A stretch of 64,000 bases of DNA from CBDFJH01 sp965198095 (GTDB lineage Bacteria > Latescibacterota > UBA2968 > GCA-2709665). A program made the translations under genes and the position numbers. The number at the start of each line of letters is the position of its first letter. The first letter of the stretch is position 1. The DNA lies in NCBI GenBank assembly GCA_965198095.1, contig OZ240239.1, positions 3,596,001 through 3,660,000 of the forward strand, in the 5' to 3' direction. Positions 8,397 to 16,918 of this stretch are shown here, one piece after another. The notes beneath the pieces were generated by a model. The model was not told the origin of the DNA. It saw only the letters and a list, made by a program, of their open reading frames with translations, and ran no database searches.

Positions 8397-9848
8397 TCAC
8401 ATAAGGGATGAGACCGTCTCCGAGGCTTTCTCCAGAAGCCTGGATGGAGAGAGACCGATGAAGACGGTGGCCGCGAACGTAATCAACACCGCAGCGCGCG
8501 AGCATAGAGGCAAGGAAAGCGCCGAAGGCTCCAACGCGGGCTGCCGCATATACATACTCACCACGACCCCTAAGTAGAAATAGACCGAAATCAGGCTGTT
8601 GAGCACTCCGATGACGGCCAGGGAGACCAGACCGGCTTCAACCGCTGCGCTGAAAATGTAAAATTTACCGAAAAACCCGGCCGTTGGTGGAAGCCCTGCG
8701 AGCGACACCATGAACAGCGTCATCGCGAGACCTAAACCTGGATGCCGGAAACCCAACCCCGCATAGCCGGAGATATCGAGGCTTTGCTCTCCCTTTCGGC
8801 CTGCAAGGATGACGATCGAAAAGGCGCCGATGTTCATGAAGGTATAGGCCATCAGGTAAAACAGCGCGGAGGAAATCCCTCTCTCGCTCCCGGTTGCCAG
8901 GGCCACGAGCACGTAGCCCGCGTGGGCCACGCTCGAGTAGGCCAGCATCCGCTTGATGCTGCGCTGGCCGAGCGCGCTCAGGTTGCCCACCGTCATCGTC
9001 AAGACGGCCAACACCCAAAGCGCCGTCGTCCATTCGACCTGCAGCGAGGCCATAGATACCGTCAGCACCCGGAGAAATGCCGCGAATGCGGCCGCCTTGG
9101 GCCCTGCCGAGATGAAGGCCGTGATCGCCGTCGGCGCCCCTTCGTAGACGTCGGGCGCCCACATATGGAACGGAACCGCCGCGACTTTGAACCCGAAGCC
9201 GACCATCAGCAGGGCGAGGCCGCCGAGCAACACGAAATCTCCGCTCCACCGGCCCTGCGAAAGGGCCAGTCCGATCTCCCGAAGGTTGGTCGTCCCGACA
9301 GCGCCGTAGATCAGGGCGATGCCGTAGAGCAGAAAGCCGGTGGCGAAGGCGCCCAGCAGAAGGTATTTCAGCGAGGCCTCGTTCGAAATCGGCCGAACCC
9401 TCAAGAACCCCACGAGGACATAGAGCGAAATCGACATCAACTCGATCCCCAGGAAGATCATGATCAGATCGGCCGCGGCGGCCATCAGCATCATTCCCAG
9501 GGTCGCGGAGAGCAGGAGCAGGTAGTATTCGCTACGTCCGGCCGCTTCTCGTGCCAGGTAGTCCCTCGATATCGCGATCGTCAACCCGGTTCCGATCAGA
9601 AAGATCGCGTTCGAGAAGAGCGCGAAATTGTCCAGCACCATCATCCCGCTCAACCCGTATGCCCACCGCCCCCAAAGCCCCGCTCCGGGCACGGAAAGGA
9701 TCAACGCGGCGACCGCCCCCAAAAGGGCCACGTAAAAAGCGGGCGTCCCTCGGTTTTTCGGCCAAACGATATCGATGCAAAGCACCAGCAGGACCGATCC
9801 GAAGACCACCAGGGAGGGCAGCAGAATCGTCCAATCCAGGTTAGACAA
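8397..9848 (-). CDS. nuoN: NADH-quinone oxidoreductase subunit N
   Basis: Antiporter-like membrane subunit of complex I, one of the three proton-pumping modules. The 483 residues carry about 14 membrane helices, with the family segments KVAAVPFHMWAPDVYEGAPTAITAFIS and RMLAYSSVAHAGYVL and the central lysines and glutamates of the proton path. It is the last nuo gene, separated from nuoM by an inserted carrier gene, and has its own candidate promoter at 9884-9912. Confidence 0.95.
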   Translation of the reverse strand: MSNLDWTILLPSLVVFGSVLLVLCIDIVWPKNRGTPAFYVALLGAVAALILSVPGAGLWGRWAYGLSGMMVLDNFALFSNAIFLIGTGLTIAISRDYLAREAAGRSEYYLLLLSATLGMMLMAAAADLIMIFLGIELMSISLYVLVGFLRVRPISNEASLKYLLLGAFATGFLLYGIALIYGAVGTTNLREIGLALSQGRWSGDFVLLGGLALLMVGFGFKVAAVPFHMWAPDVYEGAPTAITAFISAGPKAAAFAAFLRVLTVSMASLQVEWTTALWVLAVLTMTVGNLSALGQRSIKRMLAYSSVAHAGYVLVALATGSERGISSALFYLMAYTFMNIGAFSIVILAGRKGEQSLDISGYAGLGFRHPGLGLAMTLFMVSLAGLPPTAGFFGKFYIFSAAVEAGLVSLAVIGVLNSLISVYFYLGVVVSMYMRQPALEPSALSLPLCSRAAVLITFAATVFIGLSPSRLLEKASETVSSLM

Positions 9849-9883
9849 AGCGACGCGTCCCAGTGAAATCCATTAGCCCAATT

Positions 9884-9912
9884 AATAAATCTCGGGTTGA
9901 TAGAAAAGTCAA
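9884..9912 (-). promoter_or_regulatory. Candidate internal sigma70-like promoter before nuoN and atp genes
   Basis: On the minus strand TTGACT (9907-9912) is followed after 17 bases by TTTATT (9884-9889), 36 bases before the nuoN start. The -35 box is strong and the -10 is moderate. It would let nuoN and the downstream ATP synthase genes be expressed apart from the rest of complex I. Confidence 0.45.
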
Positions 9913-9967
9913 GCGGAAAATCCAATCGGTTCCGGAAATGGAGAATTAGTCTCTTTTTTACAACATG

Positions 9968-11473
9968 TTAATACACAATAACGGTCAAAATTACGAACAG
10001 CGGCAGCAGGATCAAGACTGAATAACGCATGTAGCCGAGGAAACTGGGCATCGGAACGCCATTCTCTTCAGCGATCGATTTGACCATGAAGTTCGGGGCG
10101 TTGCCGATATAGGTGTTCGCGCCCATAAACACGGCGCCGAGCGAGATCGCTTTCAGGAAGACCACGAAACGGGCGATCTGCGCCGGATCTGCGCCCAGTG
10201 TGCCCCACGCCTCAGGCGCCATACGAAGGGCCTGCCGAATCGTATCCTCGGTCAGTCCCAGCCTTCCCAGGGCAGAGGTAAAGAACGTCAAGTAGGTCGG
10301 GGCGTTGTCCAGAAAGCTGGACAGCACACCGGTGATCCAAAAATAGCTCGCCTCGTCGTTCGCGGCGCGAACGACGAAGGCCAAGCTGCCGCTCTCCCCT
10401 GCCTTGAGGATCGCGAGCGCCGGAACGATCGTCATGAAGATCCCCGCGAAGAGATAGCCCACCTCCTTGATGGGCGCCCAGGTGAACCCGTTCGCCCGCC
10501 TGAGCGCCCGCGGCGTAAGCTTGAGCGAAAGCAGACCCATCGCGACAATCAACGCCTCCCGCACCAGATTCTGCAACGCCACGTCTACGCCGAGCAGATT
10601 CAGCTCGATGTGGGGATTCCAGATTCCGCTCAGGAGCACAGCGCCCATCACCCCGCCCAGAAAGAGCAGGTTGTAGCCCCCGTCGACGCGGAACGGCACC
10701 GCCTCTGCCCCGGCCCCGCCCGCCTCAAGCCGGCCCTGCTCCCGCTTGTAGTAGATCGTGTCCACGACGAAGAAGATCGCCAGGAGAGCCAGAGAGATCC
10801 CGGCCATCTCCGGAAACAGACCCATCGTCCATAAGAAGGGAACCCCGTGAAGGAAGCCCAGGAAGAGGGGGGGATCTCCGAGCGGCGTGAGCGAGCCCCC
10901 GATGTTGCTCACGAGGAAGATGAAAAAGACGACCACGTGGACCTTCGACTTTCGGGCTGCATTCGCCCTCAGCACCGGGCGGATGAGCACTATCGAGGCC
11001 CCCGTCGTCCCCATCCAGGATGCCAACGCCGTACCGATGAACAGCATCAGCGTGTTGACCGCGGGGGTTCCCGCGAACGACCCCCGCACCACGATCCCAC
11101 CCCCTGCAGTGAACAGCCCCCACAAAAGGATGATGAACGGAAAGTAGTCGGCCAGATAGATATGCGCGATTTCGTAAAAGGCCTCCCCCCTGTAAGCGAA
11201 CAGGAAGGGAATCGCGAAGATGAGCGCCCAGGCCGCGGACACCTTTCCGAAGTTGTGGTGCCACCAGCGAAGATTCACGAGCGGGAGAACCGCGATCGAC
11301 AACAGAATCCCGAGAAACGGAATGACGCTCCACAGAGGCAGGAGCTCGCCCAGATTCCCCTGCGCGCCTCCGCCGCCCGCGGCAAACGTCTCCGTCGGAA
11401 GACCCAGCACCATCCACAAGAAAACGACGCGGGTCCGTCGCCAGCCTTGCTCCCTTCGTCGGACCTTTAACAT
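9968..11473 (-). CDS. NhaD/CitMHS_2-like ion carrier inside the nuo operon
   Basis: A 501-residue protein of the ion transporter superfamily with an N-terminal hydrophobic segment and about 11-12 membrane helices. Helix-breaking segments ASWMGTTGASIVLIRPVLRA, SNIGGSLTPLGDPPLFLGF and FLDNAPTYLTFFTSALG are typical of NhaD-type Na+/H+ antiporters and related citrate or arsenite carriers. Function is inferred: exchange of Na+ (or another ion) for H+ at the inner membrane. It sits 9 bases after nuoM and 119 before nuoN, same strand, so it is probably co-transcribed with complex I. Substrate cannot be decided from sequence. Confidence 0.8.
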   Translation of the reverse strand: MLKVRRREQGWRRTRVVFLWMVLGLPTETFAAGGGGAQGNLGELLPLWSVIPFLGILLSIAVLPLVNLRWWHHNFGKVSAAWALIFAIPFLFAYRGEAFYEIAHIYLADYFPFIILLWGLFTAGGGIVVRGSFAGTPAVNTLMLFIGTALASWMGTTGASIVLIRPVLRANAARKSKVHVVVFFIFLVSNIGGSLTPLGDPPLFLGFLHGVPFLWTMGLFPEMAGISLALLAIFFVVDTIYYKREQGRLEAGGAGAEAVPFRVDGGYNLLFLGGVMGAVLLSGIWNPHIELNLLGVDVALQNLVREALIVAMGLLSLKLTPRALRRANGFTWAPIKEVGYLFAGIFMTIVPALAILKAGESGSLAFVVRAANDEASYFWITGVLSSFLDNAPTYLTFFTSALGRLGLTEDTIRQALRMAPEAWGTLGADPAQIARFVVFLKAISLGAVFMGANTYIGNAPNFMVKSIAEENGVPMPSFLGYMRYSVLILLPLFVILTVIVY

Positions 11474-11482
11474 GCAAGAAGC

Positions 11483-13018
11483 TCAAGGCAAAAGGTTCGC
11501 CGGATCGAAGGCGTAGTGCCGTTCCGGCGCCTCCATCTGACGACCCTGTACGTGTGAGATCAAATGGCTGACGGATGCTTCCGTCTTCGACAAGAAGGTC
11601 GCCGGGTAGATCCCGATCCAGAACATGAGAACCAGGAGCGGGAGCATCACCGCCCATTCGCGGACGGACAGGTCTGCCAGGCCCCGATTCGCTTCGTGGC
11701 GTACTTTCCCCCAGACGACCCTTTGAAACATCCACAGCATGTAGACGGCTGCCAAAACAATCCCCGTGGTGGCGATGGTTCCGAGAACCCAGCTCGCCTT
11801 GAAGGCCCCCAGCAGGATCAGGAATTCACCCACGAATCCGTTCAGCCCCGGTACGCCGATCGAAGAGAGGGTCGTAATCATGAAACACGCGGCGAACGCC
11901 GGCATCGTTCGCGCCAGCCCCCCAAAATCAGAAATCAGGCGCGTATGCCGCCGCTCGTAGATCATCCCGACGATCAGGAACAACGCGCCGGTCGATATGC
12001 CGTGATTCACCATCTGAATCATCCCGCCCTGCACACCCTGTAAATTGAGTGCAAAGAGTCCCAATACGACGAACCCGAGGTGGCTCACACTCGAATAGGC
12101 CACCAGCCTTTTGAGGTCCGGCTGCACCATCGCCACGAGCGCGCCATAAACGATGCCCACGACGGACAGGACCATGATCAGGGGCGTAAAGTAAAGCGAT
12201 GCCACCGGAAAGAGCGGCAGGCAAAATCGAACCAACCCGTACGTCCCCATCTTCAGCAGGACGCCCGCGAGAATCACGCTCCCGGCCGTCGGGGCCTCCA
12301 CGTGGGCGTCCGGAAGCCAGGTGTGAAACGGAAACAGAGGCACTTTGATCGCAAAACTGAGGAAAAAGGCCGCAAAGAGCCAGTATTGAACCTCAGGGGT
12401 CACGGAAAAAGCGTGGAGCGTCAGCAGGTCGAACGTGTAGACCCCCGTCTCCTGACCGTGCAGAAAGTAGAGGTAAATGATGGCGACAAGCATCACCAGG
12501 CTGCCGGCCAGAGTGAAGAGCACGAACTTGACCGTCGCGTAGATCCTCCGCGCTCCCCCCCAAACGCCGATGAGGAGGCACATGGGGATCAGCATCGCTT
12601 CCCAGAAGACATAGAACAGGAAAAGATCGAGCGAACAAAACACGCCCAGCATGCTGGTCTCCAGGAGCAGCATGGCGGCCATGAATTCGCGCACCCGCGA
12701 CGTAATCGCCGTCCAGGACGCCAGGATGGCGACCGACGTGAGGAGCGTTGTCATCAGAACCAGCAGAAGGCTGATGCCGTCGATCCCGAGCGCGTAGCGG
12801 ATCCCGAGAGATTCCACCCACGAGAACGCCTCCACAAACTGCATCGCGTGGGAATCTGATCGAAACCGGAGGAACAGGTGAACCGAAAGGAGAAAATCGG
12901 CAACCGAGACAACCAGCGCCGCCACCCTGCTGAAAGCGTCCCGCCCTCGGCCGAAACAGGCGATGACGACGCCTCCGGCCAGAGGGAAAAAGACGAGTAG
13001 GGTCAGGAGTCCGGGCAT
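11483..13018 (-). CDS. nuoM: NADH-quinone oxidoreductase subunit M
   Basis: Antiporter-like proton-pumping subunit of complex I, 511 residues. It shows the family core KVPLFPFHTWLPDAHVEAPTAGSVILAGVLLKMGTYGLVRF and RLVAYSSVSHLGFVVLG, with the conserved glutamate in LLLETSMLGVFCSLDLFLFYVFWEAMLIPM. It follows nuoL by 15 bases. Confidence 0.97.
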   Translation of the reverse strand: MPGLLTLLVFFPLAGGVVIACFGRGRDAFSRVAALVVSVADFLLSVHLFLRFRSDSHAMQFVEAFSWVESLGIRYALGIDGISLLLVLMTTLLTSVAILASWTAITSRVREFMAAMLLLETSMLGVFCSLDLFLFYVFWEAMLIPMCLLIGVWGGARRIYATVKFVLFTLAGSLVMLVAIIYLYFLHGQETGVYTFDLLTLHAFSVTPEVQYWLFAAFFLSFAIKVPLFPFHTWLPDAHVEAPTAGSVILAGVLLKMGTYGLVRFCLPLFPVASLYFTPLIMVLSVVGIVYGALVAMVQPDLKRLVAYSSVSHLGFVVLGLFALNLQGVQGGMIQMVNHGISTGALFLIVGMIYERRHTRLISDFGGLARTMPAFAACFMITTLSSIGVPGLNGFVGEFLILLGAFKASWVLGTIATTGIVLAAVYMLWMFQRVVWGKVRHEANRGLADLSVREWAVMLPLLVLMFWIGIYPATFLSKTEASVSHLISHVQGRQMEAPERHYAFDPANLLP

Positions 13019-13033
13019 CTTGAGATTTCGCGA

Positions 13034-14905
13034 CTAAGGAAACGTGACCAGGTAGATCATAACCACAACGCCGACCGCCATCCAAAGCGCATAGGTGGGC
13101 GCCACACCGGTCTGAAGCCGGGACGCAATCCATCCCAGTGCCTTGACGAGATACCCGAGGGCGTTGACAACGCCGTCGACGACGAGCCTATCGAAGACGT
13201 GCGACAACCCGTCAGAGAAGCGCCGAAGCGGTCTCACCAGGGTTGCGCGATAGATGTCGTCTACGTACCACATCCGTCTGAGCAGCTGATAGGGCACGGA
13301 TGTCGACGGCACGCCCAGGCGCCCCGCGAGATGCATCTTCAGAGCAACGGCGATTCCGAACAACCCTGCGGCGACCGAGATGGCCATCAACGTCGCGTCG
13401 GAAGGGCCGCCTGACACACCCCCGTGAGCAGCGCGGCTGCCCACGACGGTCGCCAGGAATCGATCGATCCATCCGTGGCCGGGCGGAACGCCGACGATCC
13501 CGGCGAGGACGGATCCCAAAGCGAGCGCACCCAGTGGGATCGTCATGCTGCGCGGCGACTCGTGTGCGTGTGCGTGGAGGCTCTCATCGCGAGGTCTTCC
13601 GTGAAAGGTCAGGAAAATCAGCCGGAACACGTAAAATGCGGTCATCGCGGCCCCGATGACGCCCAGAACCCAGATCGCGACGTTTCCGGAGCGATACGCG
13701 CCCACGAGGATCTCATCCTTGCTCCAGAAGCCGCTGAGGGGCGGAATGCCGGCGATCGCGAGGGCCCCGATCCAGAAGGTCACGCTCGTCACTTTCATCT
13801 TCGAGAGCAATCCGCCCATCTTCCGCACGTCCAGTTCGCCCGCCATCGCGTGCATCACGCTTCCCGCCGCCAGGAACATCAGGCCCTTGAAGAACGCGTG
13901 GGTGAAGAGGTGAAAGATGCCCGCGGTATACGCGCCTACGCCCACACCCACGAACATGTATCCGAGCTGACTCACCGTAGAATAGGCAAGGACGCGTTTG
14001 ATGTCGGTATTCACCAGCGCGATCGTCGCCGCCAACAGTGCCGTGAAGATGCCAACCCAGGCCACGACCGCCCCCGCTGTCGGAGCCATCGTATACAGCA
14101 CGTTCGACCGCGCCACCATGTAGACGCCGGCCGTGACCATCGTCGCCGCGTGAATCAGAGAACTGACGGGCGTAGGACCTTCCATCGCATCTGGCAGCCA
14201 GACATAGAGGGGAAACTGCGCGGACTTCCCGCACGCCCCCAGAAACAGGAGCAATGCGATCGCCGTAGCCAGACCGGTTGAAAGCGTCCCCGCCCTGGAG
14301 AACACGGCGTCGAAGTCGACCGTCCCGAGATAGAAGACCATCAGAAAGAGAGCGATCAGAAACCCGACGTCTCCGATCCGGTTCACGACGAACGCCTTCT
14401 TGCCCGCCTCGGAGGCCGCGTGGCGTTCGTACCAGAAGCCGATCAGGAGATAGGAACAGAGCCCCACGCCCTCCCATCCGACGAACATCAGCAGATAGTT
14501 GTTCGCGAGAACCAGGATCAGCATCGAGAAGACGAACAGATTCAGGTAGGCATAGAACCTGGAGAACCCCGGGTCGCCGCGCATGTAGCCCAACGAATAA
14601 ATGTGAATGAAAAAGGAGACCGTGGTTACCGTGCAGATCATCATCGTGGAGAGGGCATCCACTTGAAATCCGACCGTGGCCTTGAAGGTGCCCGAGGCGA
14701 TCCACTCATAAAGGTTTGCGTTCAGAGTCTCCCCTCGCAATACAAGCGTCAGCACCCTGAGCGAAAGCAGCCACGAGAGCCCGATCATCCCCGTACCTAC
14801 AACGCCGGATGCCGTTTTGAGGCGGCTTCCGAACAGTCCGTTCAAGACCGCCCCGAACGCGGGAAACAGGATGATGAGGATGACCGTCGCTAGCATGGGA
14901 TCCAC
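13034..14905 (-). CDS. nuoL: NADH-quinone oxidoreductase subunit L
   Basis: Distal antiporter-like subunit of complex I, 623 residues. The core contains GKSAQFPLYVWLPDAMEGPTPVSSLIHAATMVTAGVYMVAR and RVLAYSTVSQLGYMFVGVG, then the long C-terminal lateral helix region characteristic of NuoL. A histidine-rich loop (HGRPRDESLHAHAHESPRS) lies near residue 440. nuoK is upstream and nuoM downstream, the standard order. Confidence 0.97.
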   Translation of the reverse strand: MDPMLATVILIILFPAFGAVLNGLFGSRLKTASGVVGTGMIGLSWLLSLRVLTLVLRGETLNANLYEWIASGTFKATVGFQVDALSTMMICTVTTVSFFIHIYSLGYMRGDPGFSRFYAYLNLFVFSMLILVLANNYLLMFVGWEGVGLCSYLLIGFWYERHAASEAGKKAFVVNRIGDVGFLIALFLMVFYLGTVDFDAVFSRAGTLSTGLATAIALLLFLGACGKSAQFPLYVWLPDAMEGPTPVSSLIHAATMVTAGVYMVARSNVLYTMAPTAGAVVAWVGIFTALLAATIALVNTDIKRVLAYSTVSQLGYMFVGVGVGAYTAGIFHLFTHAFFKGLMFLAAGSVMHAMAGELDVRKMGGLLSKMKVTSVTFWIGALAIAGIPPLSGFWSKDEILVGAYRSGNVAIWVLGVIGAAMTAFYVFRLIFLTFHGRPRDESLHAHAHESPRSMTIPLGALALGSVLAGIVGVPPGHGWIDRFLATVVGSRAAHGGVSGGPSDATLMAISVAAGLFGIAVALKMHLAGRLGVPSTSVPYQLLRRMWYVDDIYRATLVRPLRRFSDGLSHVFDRLVVDGVVNALGYLVKALGWIASRLQTGVAPTYALWMAVGVVVMIYLVTFP

Positions 14906-14981
14906 GTGAATCGATCAGAAAATGAAAATTTCAGAACCCGATCTCCGAGCGAAGCGCCTTCGGCGAGTCGAGCTTCGGTCT

Positions 14982-15296
14982 TTACCACTTCAGCAGATTC
15001 ACTTCCGCAACGTCCAATGTCTCCCTGTTCCTGAACAGGGCAATGATGATCGCGAGTCCAACGGCCACTTCTGCGGCGGCTACCGCCATCACAAAGAACA
15101 CGAAGACCTGCCCTGAACCGACGCCGGTGTGTCGCGCGAACGCCACGAACAGGAGGTTGACCGCATTCAGCATCAACTCGATGCACATGAAGATGACGAT
15201 CGCGTTGCGCCGCGTCAGCACGCCCGCAACCCCGATGGCAAACAGGATCGCACTCAAAATCATGTAATAGGAGATCGGAATTTCCATTTCAGACAC
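14982..15296 (-). CDS. nuoK: NADH-quinone oxidoreductase subunit K
   Basis: Small membrane subunit of complex I, 104 residues and three helices. The family segments RRNAIVIFMCIELMLNAVNLLFVAFAR and VFVFFVMAVAAAEVAVGLAIIIALFR carry the two membrane glutamates used in proton transfer. It starts 6 bases after nuoJ ends. Confidence 0.96.
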   Translation of the reverse strand: MSEMEIPISYYMILSAILFAIGVAGVLTRRNAIVIFMCIELMLNAVNLLFVAFARHTGVGSGQVFVFFVMAVAAAEVAVGLAIIIALFRNRETLDVAEVNLLKW

Positions 15297-15302
15297 CTGT
15301 CG

Positions 15303-15845
15303 TCACCGTGCCGGGCGACCTCTGCTCGACCCGACCGCCTGAGTCGCCCCTCGCTTGACCAGCACGATCACCCCGATGAGCGCCACGAGCAGGATGACGC
15401 CGACCACCTCGAACGGGAATAGATAGTCGGTGAACAGCAGTCTTCCGAGATACGACACATTTTCTTCCTGCATGGCGAACCGTTCGGCGGACGGCGTTGC
15501 GCCCAACTGCCGACCCGCGACGATGCCCACCTGCGCAACGAGGATCACCATCAACAGCATCACGCAAAACTGCCGGTACCTCCCCGCCTTGGGCTCCTGG
15601 GCATCGGCGTGACTCAGGTTCAGGAGCATGATCACGAACAGGAAGAGGACCATGATCGCCCCAGCGTAAACGATGACCTGGACTGCCGCGAGAAAGTAGG
15701 CTTCCAGCAAAACAAAAAGCCCTGCCAGGGCGAAAAACGTCGCCACCAGAGACAGGGCGCTGTAGATCGGATTTCGGAAAAGGACCAGGAGCACCGCGGA
15801 TACCACCGCGACACCGGAAAACAGAAAGAAGAAAAACGCCTCCAT
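15303..15845 (-). CDS. nuoJ: NADH-quinone oxidoreductase subunit J
   Basis: Membrane subunit of complex I, 180 residues, about five helices. The pattern NPIYSALSLVATFFALAGLFVLLEAYFLAAVQVIVYAGAIMVLFLFVIMLL is diagnostic of NuoJ, including the pi-bulge helix region. The tail is basic. It lies only 25 bases from nuoH, which leaves no room for nuoI, normally found between them. Confidence 0.96.
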   Translation of the reverse strand: MEAFFFFLFSGVAVVSAVLLVLFRNPIYSALSLVATFFALAGLFVLLEAYFLAAVQVIVYAGAIMVLFLFVIMLLNLSHADAQEPKAGRYRQFCVMLLMVILVAQVGIVAGRQLGATPSAERFAMQEENVSYLGRLLFTDYLFPFEVVGVILLVALIGVIVLVKRGATQAVGSSRGRPAR

Positions 15846-15870
15846 CCTCCCTCCCGGACCAGCCGCCTGC

Positions 15871-16911
15871 TTATCTGACGAGCGTAAGTATCAGACCGGT
15901 CACGAAGACGTTCAACAGCGAAAGGGGCAGCAACACCCGCCATCCCAACCACATCACCTGGTCATAACGGAACCGGGGAAGGGTCCAGCGGACCCACAGA
16001 AACAGGAACATAAAGAACCCGGTCTTCGCCGCGAAGGCCGCCACCTTCAGAAGGTTTGCCATTAACGAGACGTCGCCCGGGTCGATCAGCCAGGGAACGT
16101 GCCATCCACCAAAAAAGAGCGTAGCCACGACGGCAGAGGCAGTAATCATATGGGCGTATTCAGCCATGAAGAACATGGCGAATTTCATGCTGCTGTATTC
16201 GGTGTGGTAGCCTGCAACAAGCTCCTGTTCGGATTCAGGCAGGTCGAACGGAAGCCGGTTCGCTTCGGCAAACGCGGAAGCCGTAAAGATGACGAATGCG
16301 AGGGGCTGAGTAAACACGTTCCACGCCGGCAGAAAGCCGAACAGCGTATGCGAGGCCTGCACATTCACCACATCATTCAGACGAAGGGATTCCGAGATCA
16401 TCAGGACCCCGACCAGCGACAGGCCCAACGAAAGCTCGTAGCTGATCATCTGCGCGGAGGCCCGGATGCCCCCAAGAAGCGCATACTTGTTGTTCGAGGC
16501 CCACCCTCCCAGCACGACCCCGTAGACCCCGAGCGAAGCCATCGCCAGAATGTAGAGAATGCCGACATTCACGTCAGCGATCTGAAGTTGAACCTCCCTC
16601 CCGAACAAGGTCATCGTCTCTCCGAACGGAATCACGGCAAACCCCATCAAGGCCGGCACGAGGATCGCCGGAGGTGCGGCCAGATAGACGACCAGATTCG
16701 CGCGGTTGGGGATGATATCCTCCTTGAACAGGAACTTGAGGCCATCTGCCACGGGCTGAAGCAATCCCCAGGGCCCCACGCGATTCGGACCCAACCGGTT
16801 CTGGATAAAGGCACTGACCTTCCGTTCGGCCAGCACGAGGTAGGCGACCGCACCCAGCAGAACAGCCAATACAACGATGACCTTGATCAGGCTTTCGAGC
16901 GCGTACTCCAT
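15871..16911 (-). CDS. nuoH: NADH-quinone oxidoreductase subunit H
   Basis: Membrane subunit at the quinone-binding junction of complex I, 346 residues. Visible signatures are AERKVSAFIQNRLGPNRVGPWGLLQPVADGLKFLFKEDIIP, ASNNKYALLGGIRASAQMISYELSLGL and ANRLPFDLPESEQELVAGYHTEYSSMKFAMFFMAEY. It has normal length and follows nuoG by 7 bases. Confidence 0.97.
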   Translation of the reverse strand: MEYALESLIKVIVVLAVLLGAVAYLVLAERKVSAFIQNRLGPNRVGPWGLLQPVADGLKFLFKEDIIPNRANLVVYLAAPPAILVPALMGFAVIPFGETMTLFGREVQLQIADVNVGILYILAMASLGVYGVVLGGWASNNKYALLGGIRASAQMISYELSLGLSLVGVLMISESLRLNDVVNVQASHTLFGFLPAWNVFTQPLAFVIFTASAFAEANRLPFDLPESEQELVAGYHTEYSSMKFAMFFMAEYAHMITASAVVATLFFGGWHVPWLIDPGDVSLMANLLKVAAFAAKTGFFMFLFLWVRWTLPRFRYDQVMWLGWRVLLPLSLLNVFVTGLILTLVR

Positions 16912-16918
16912 AGGTCCC

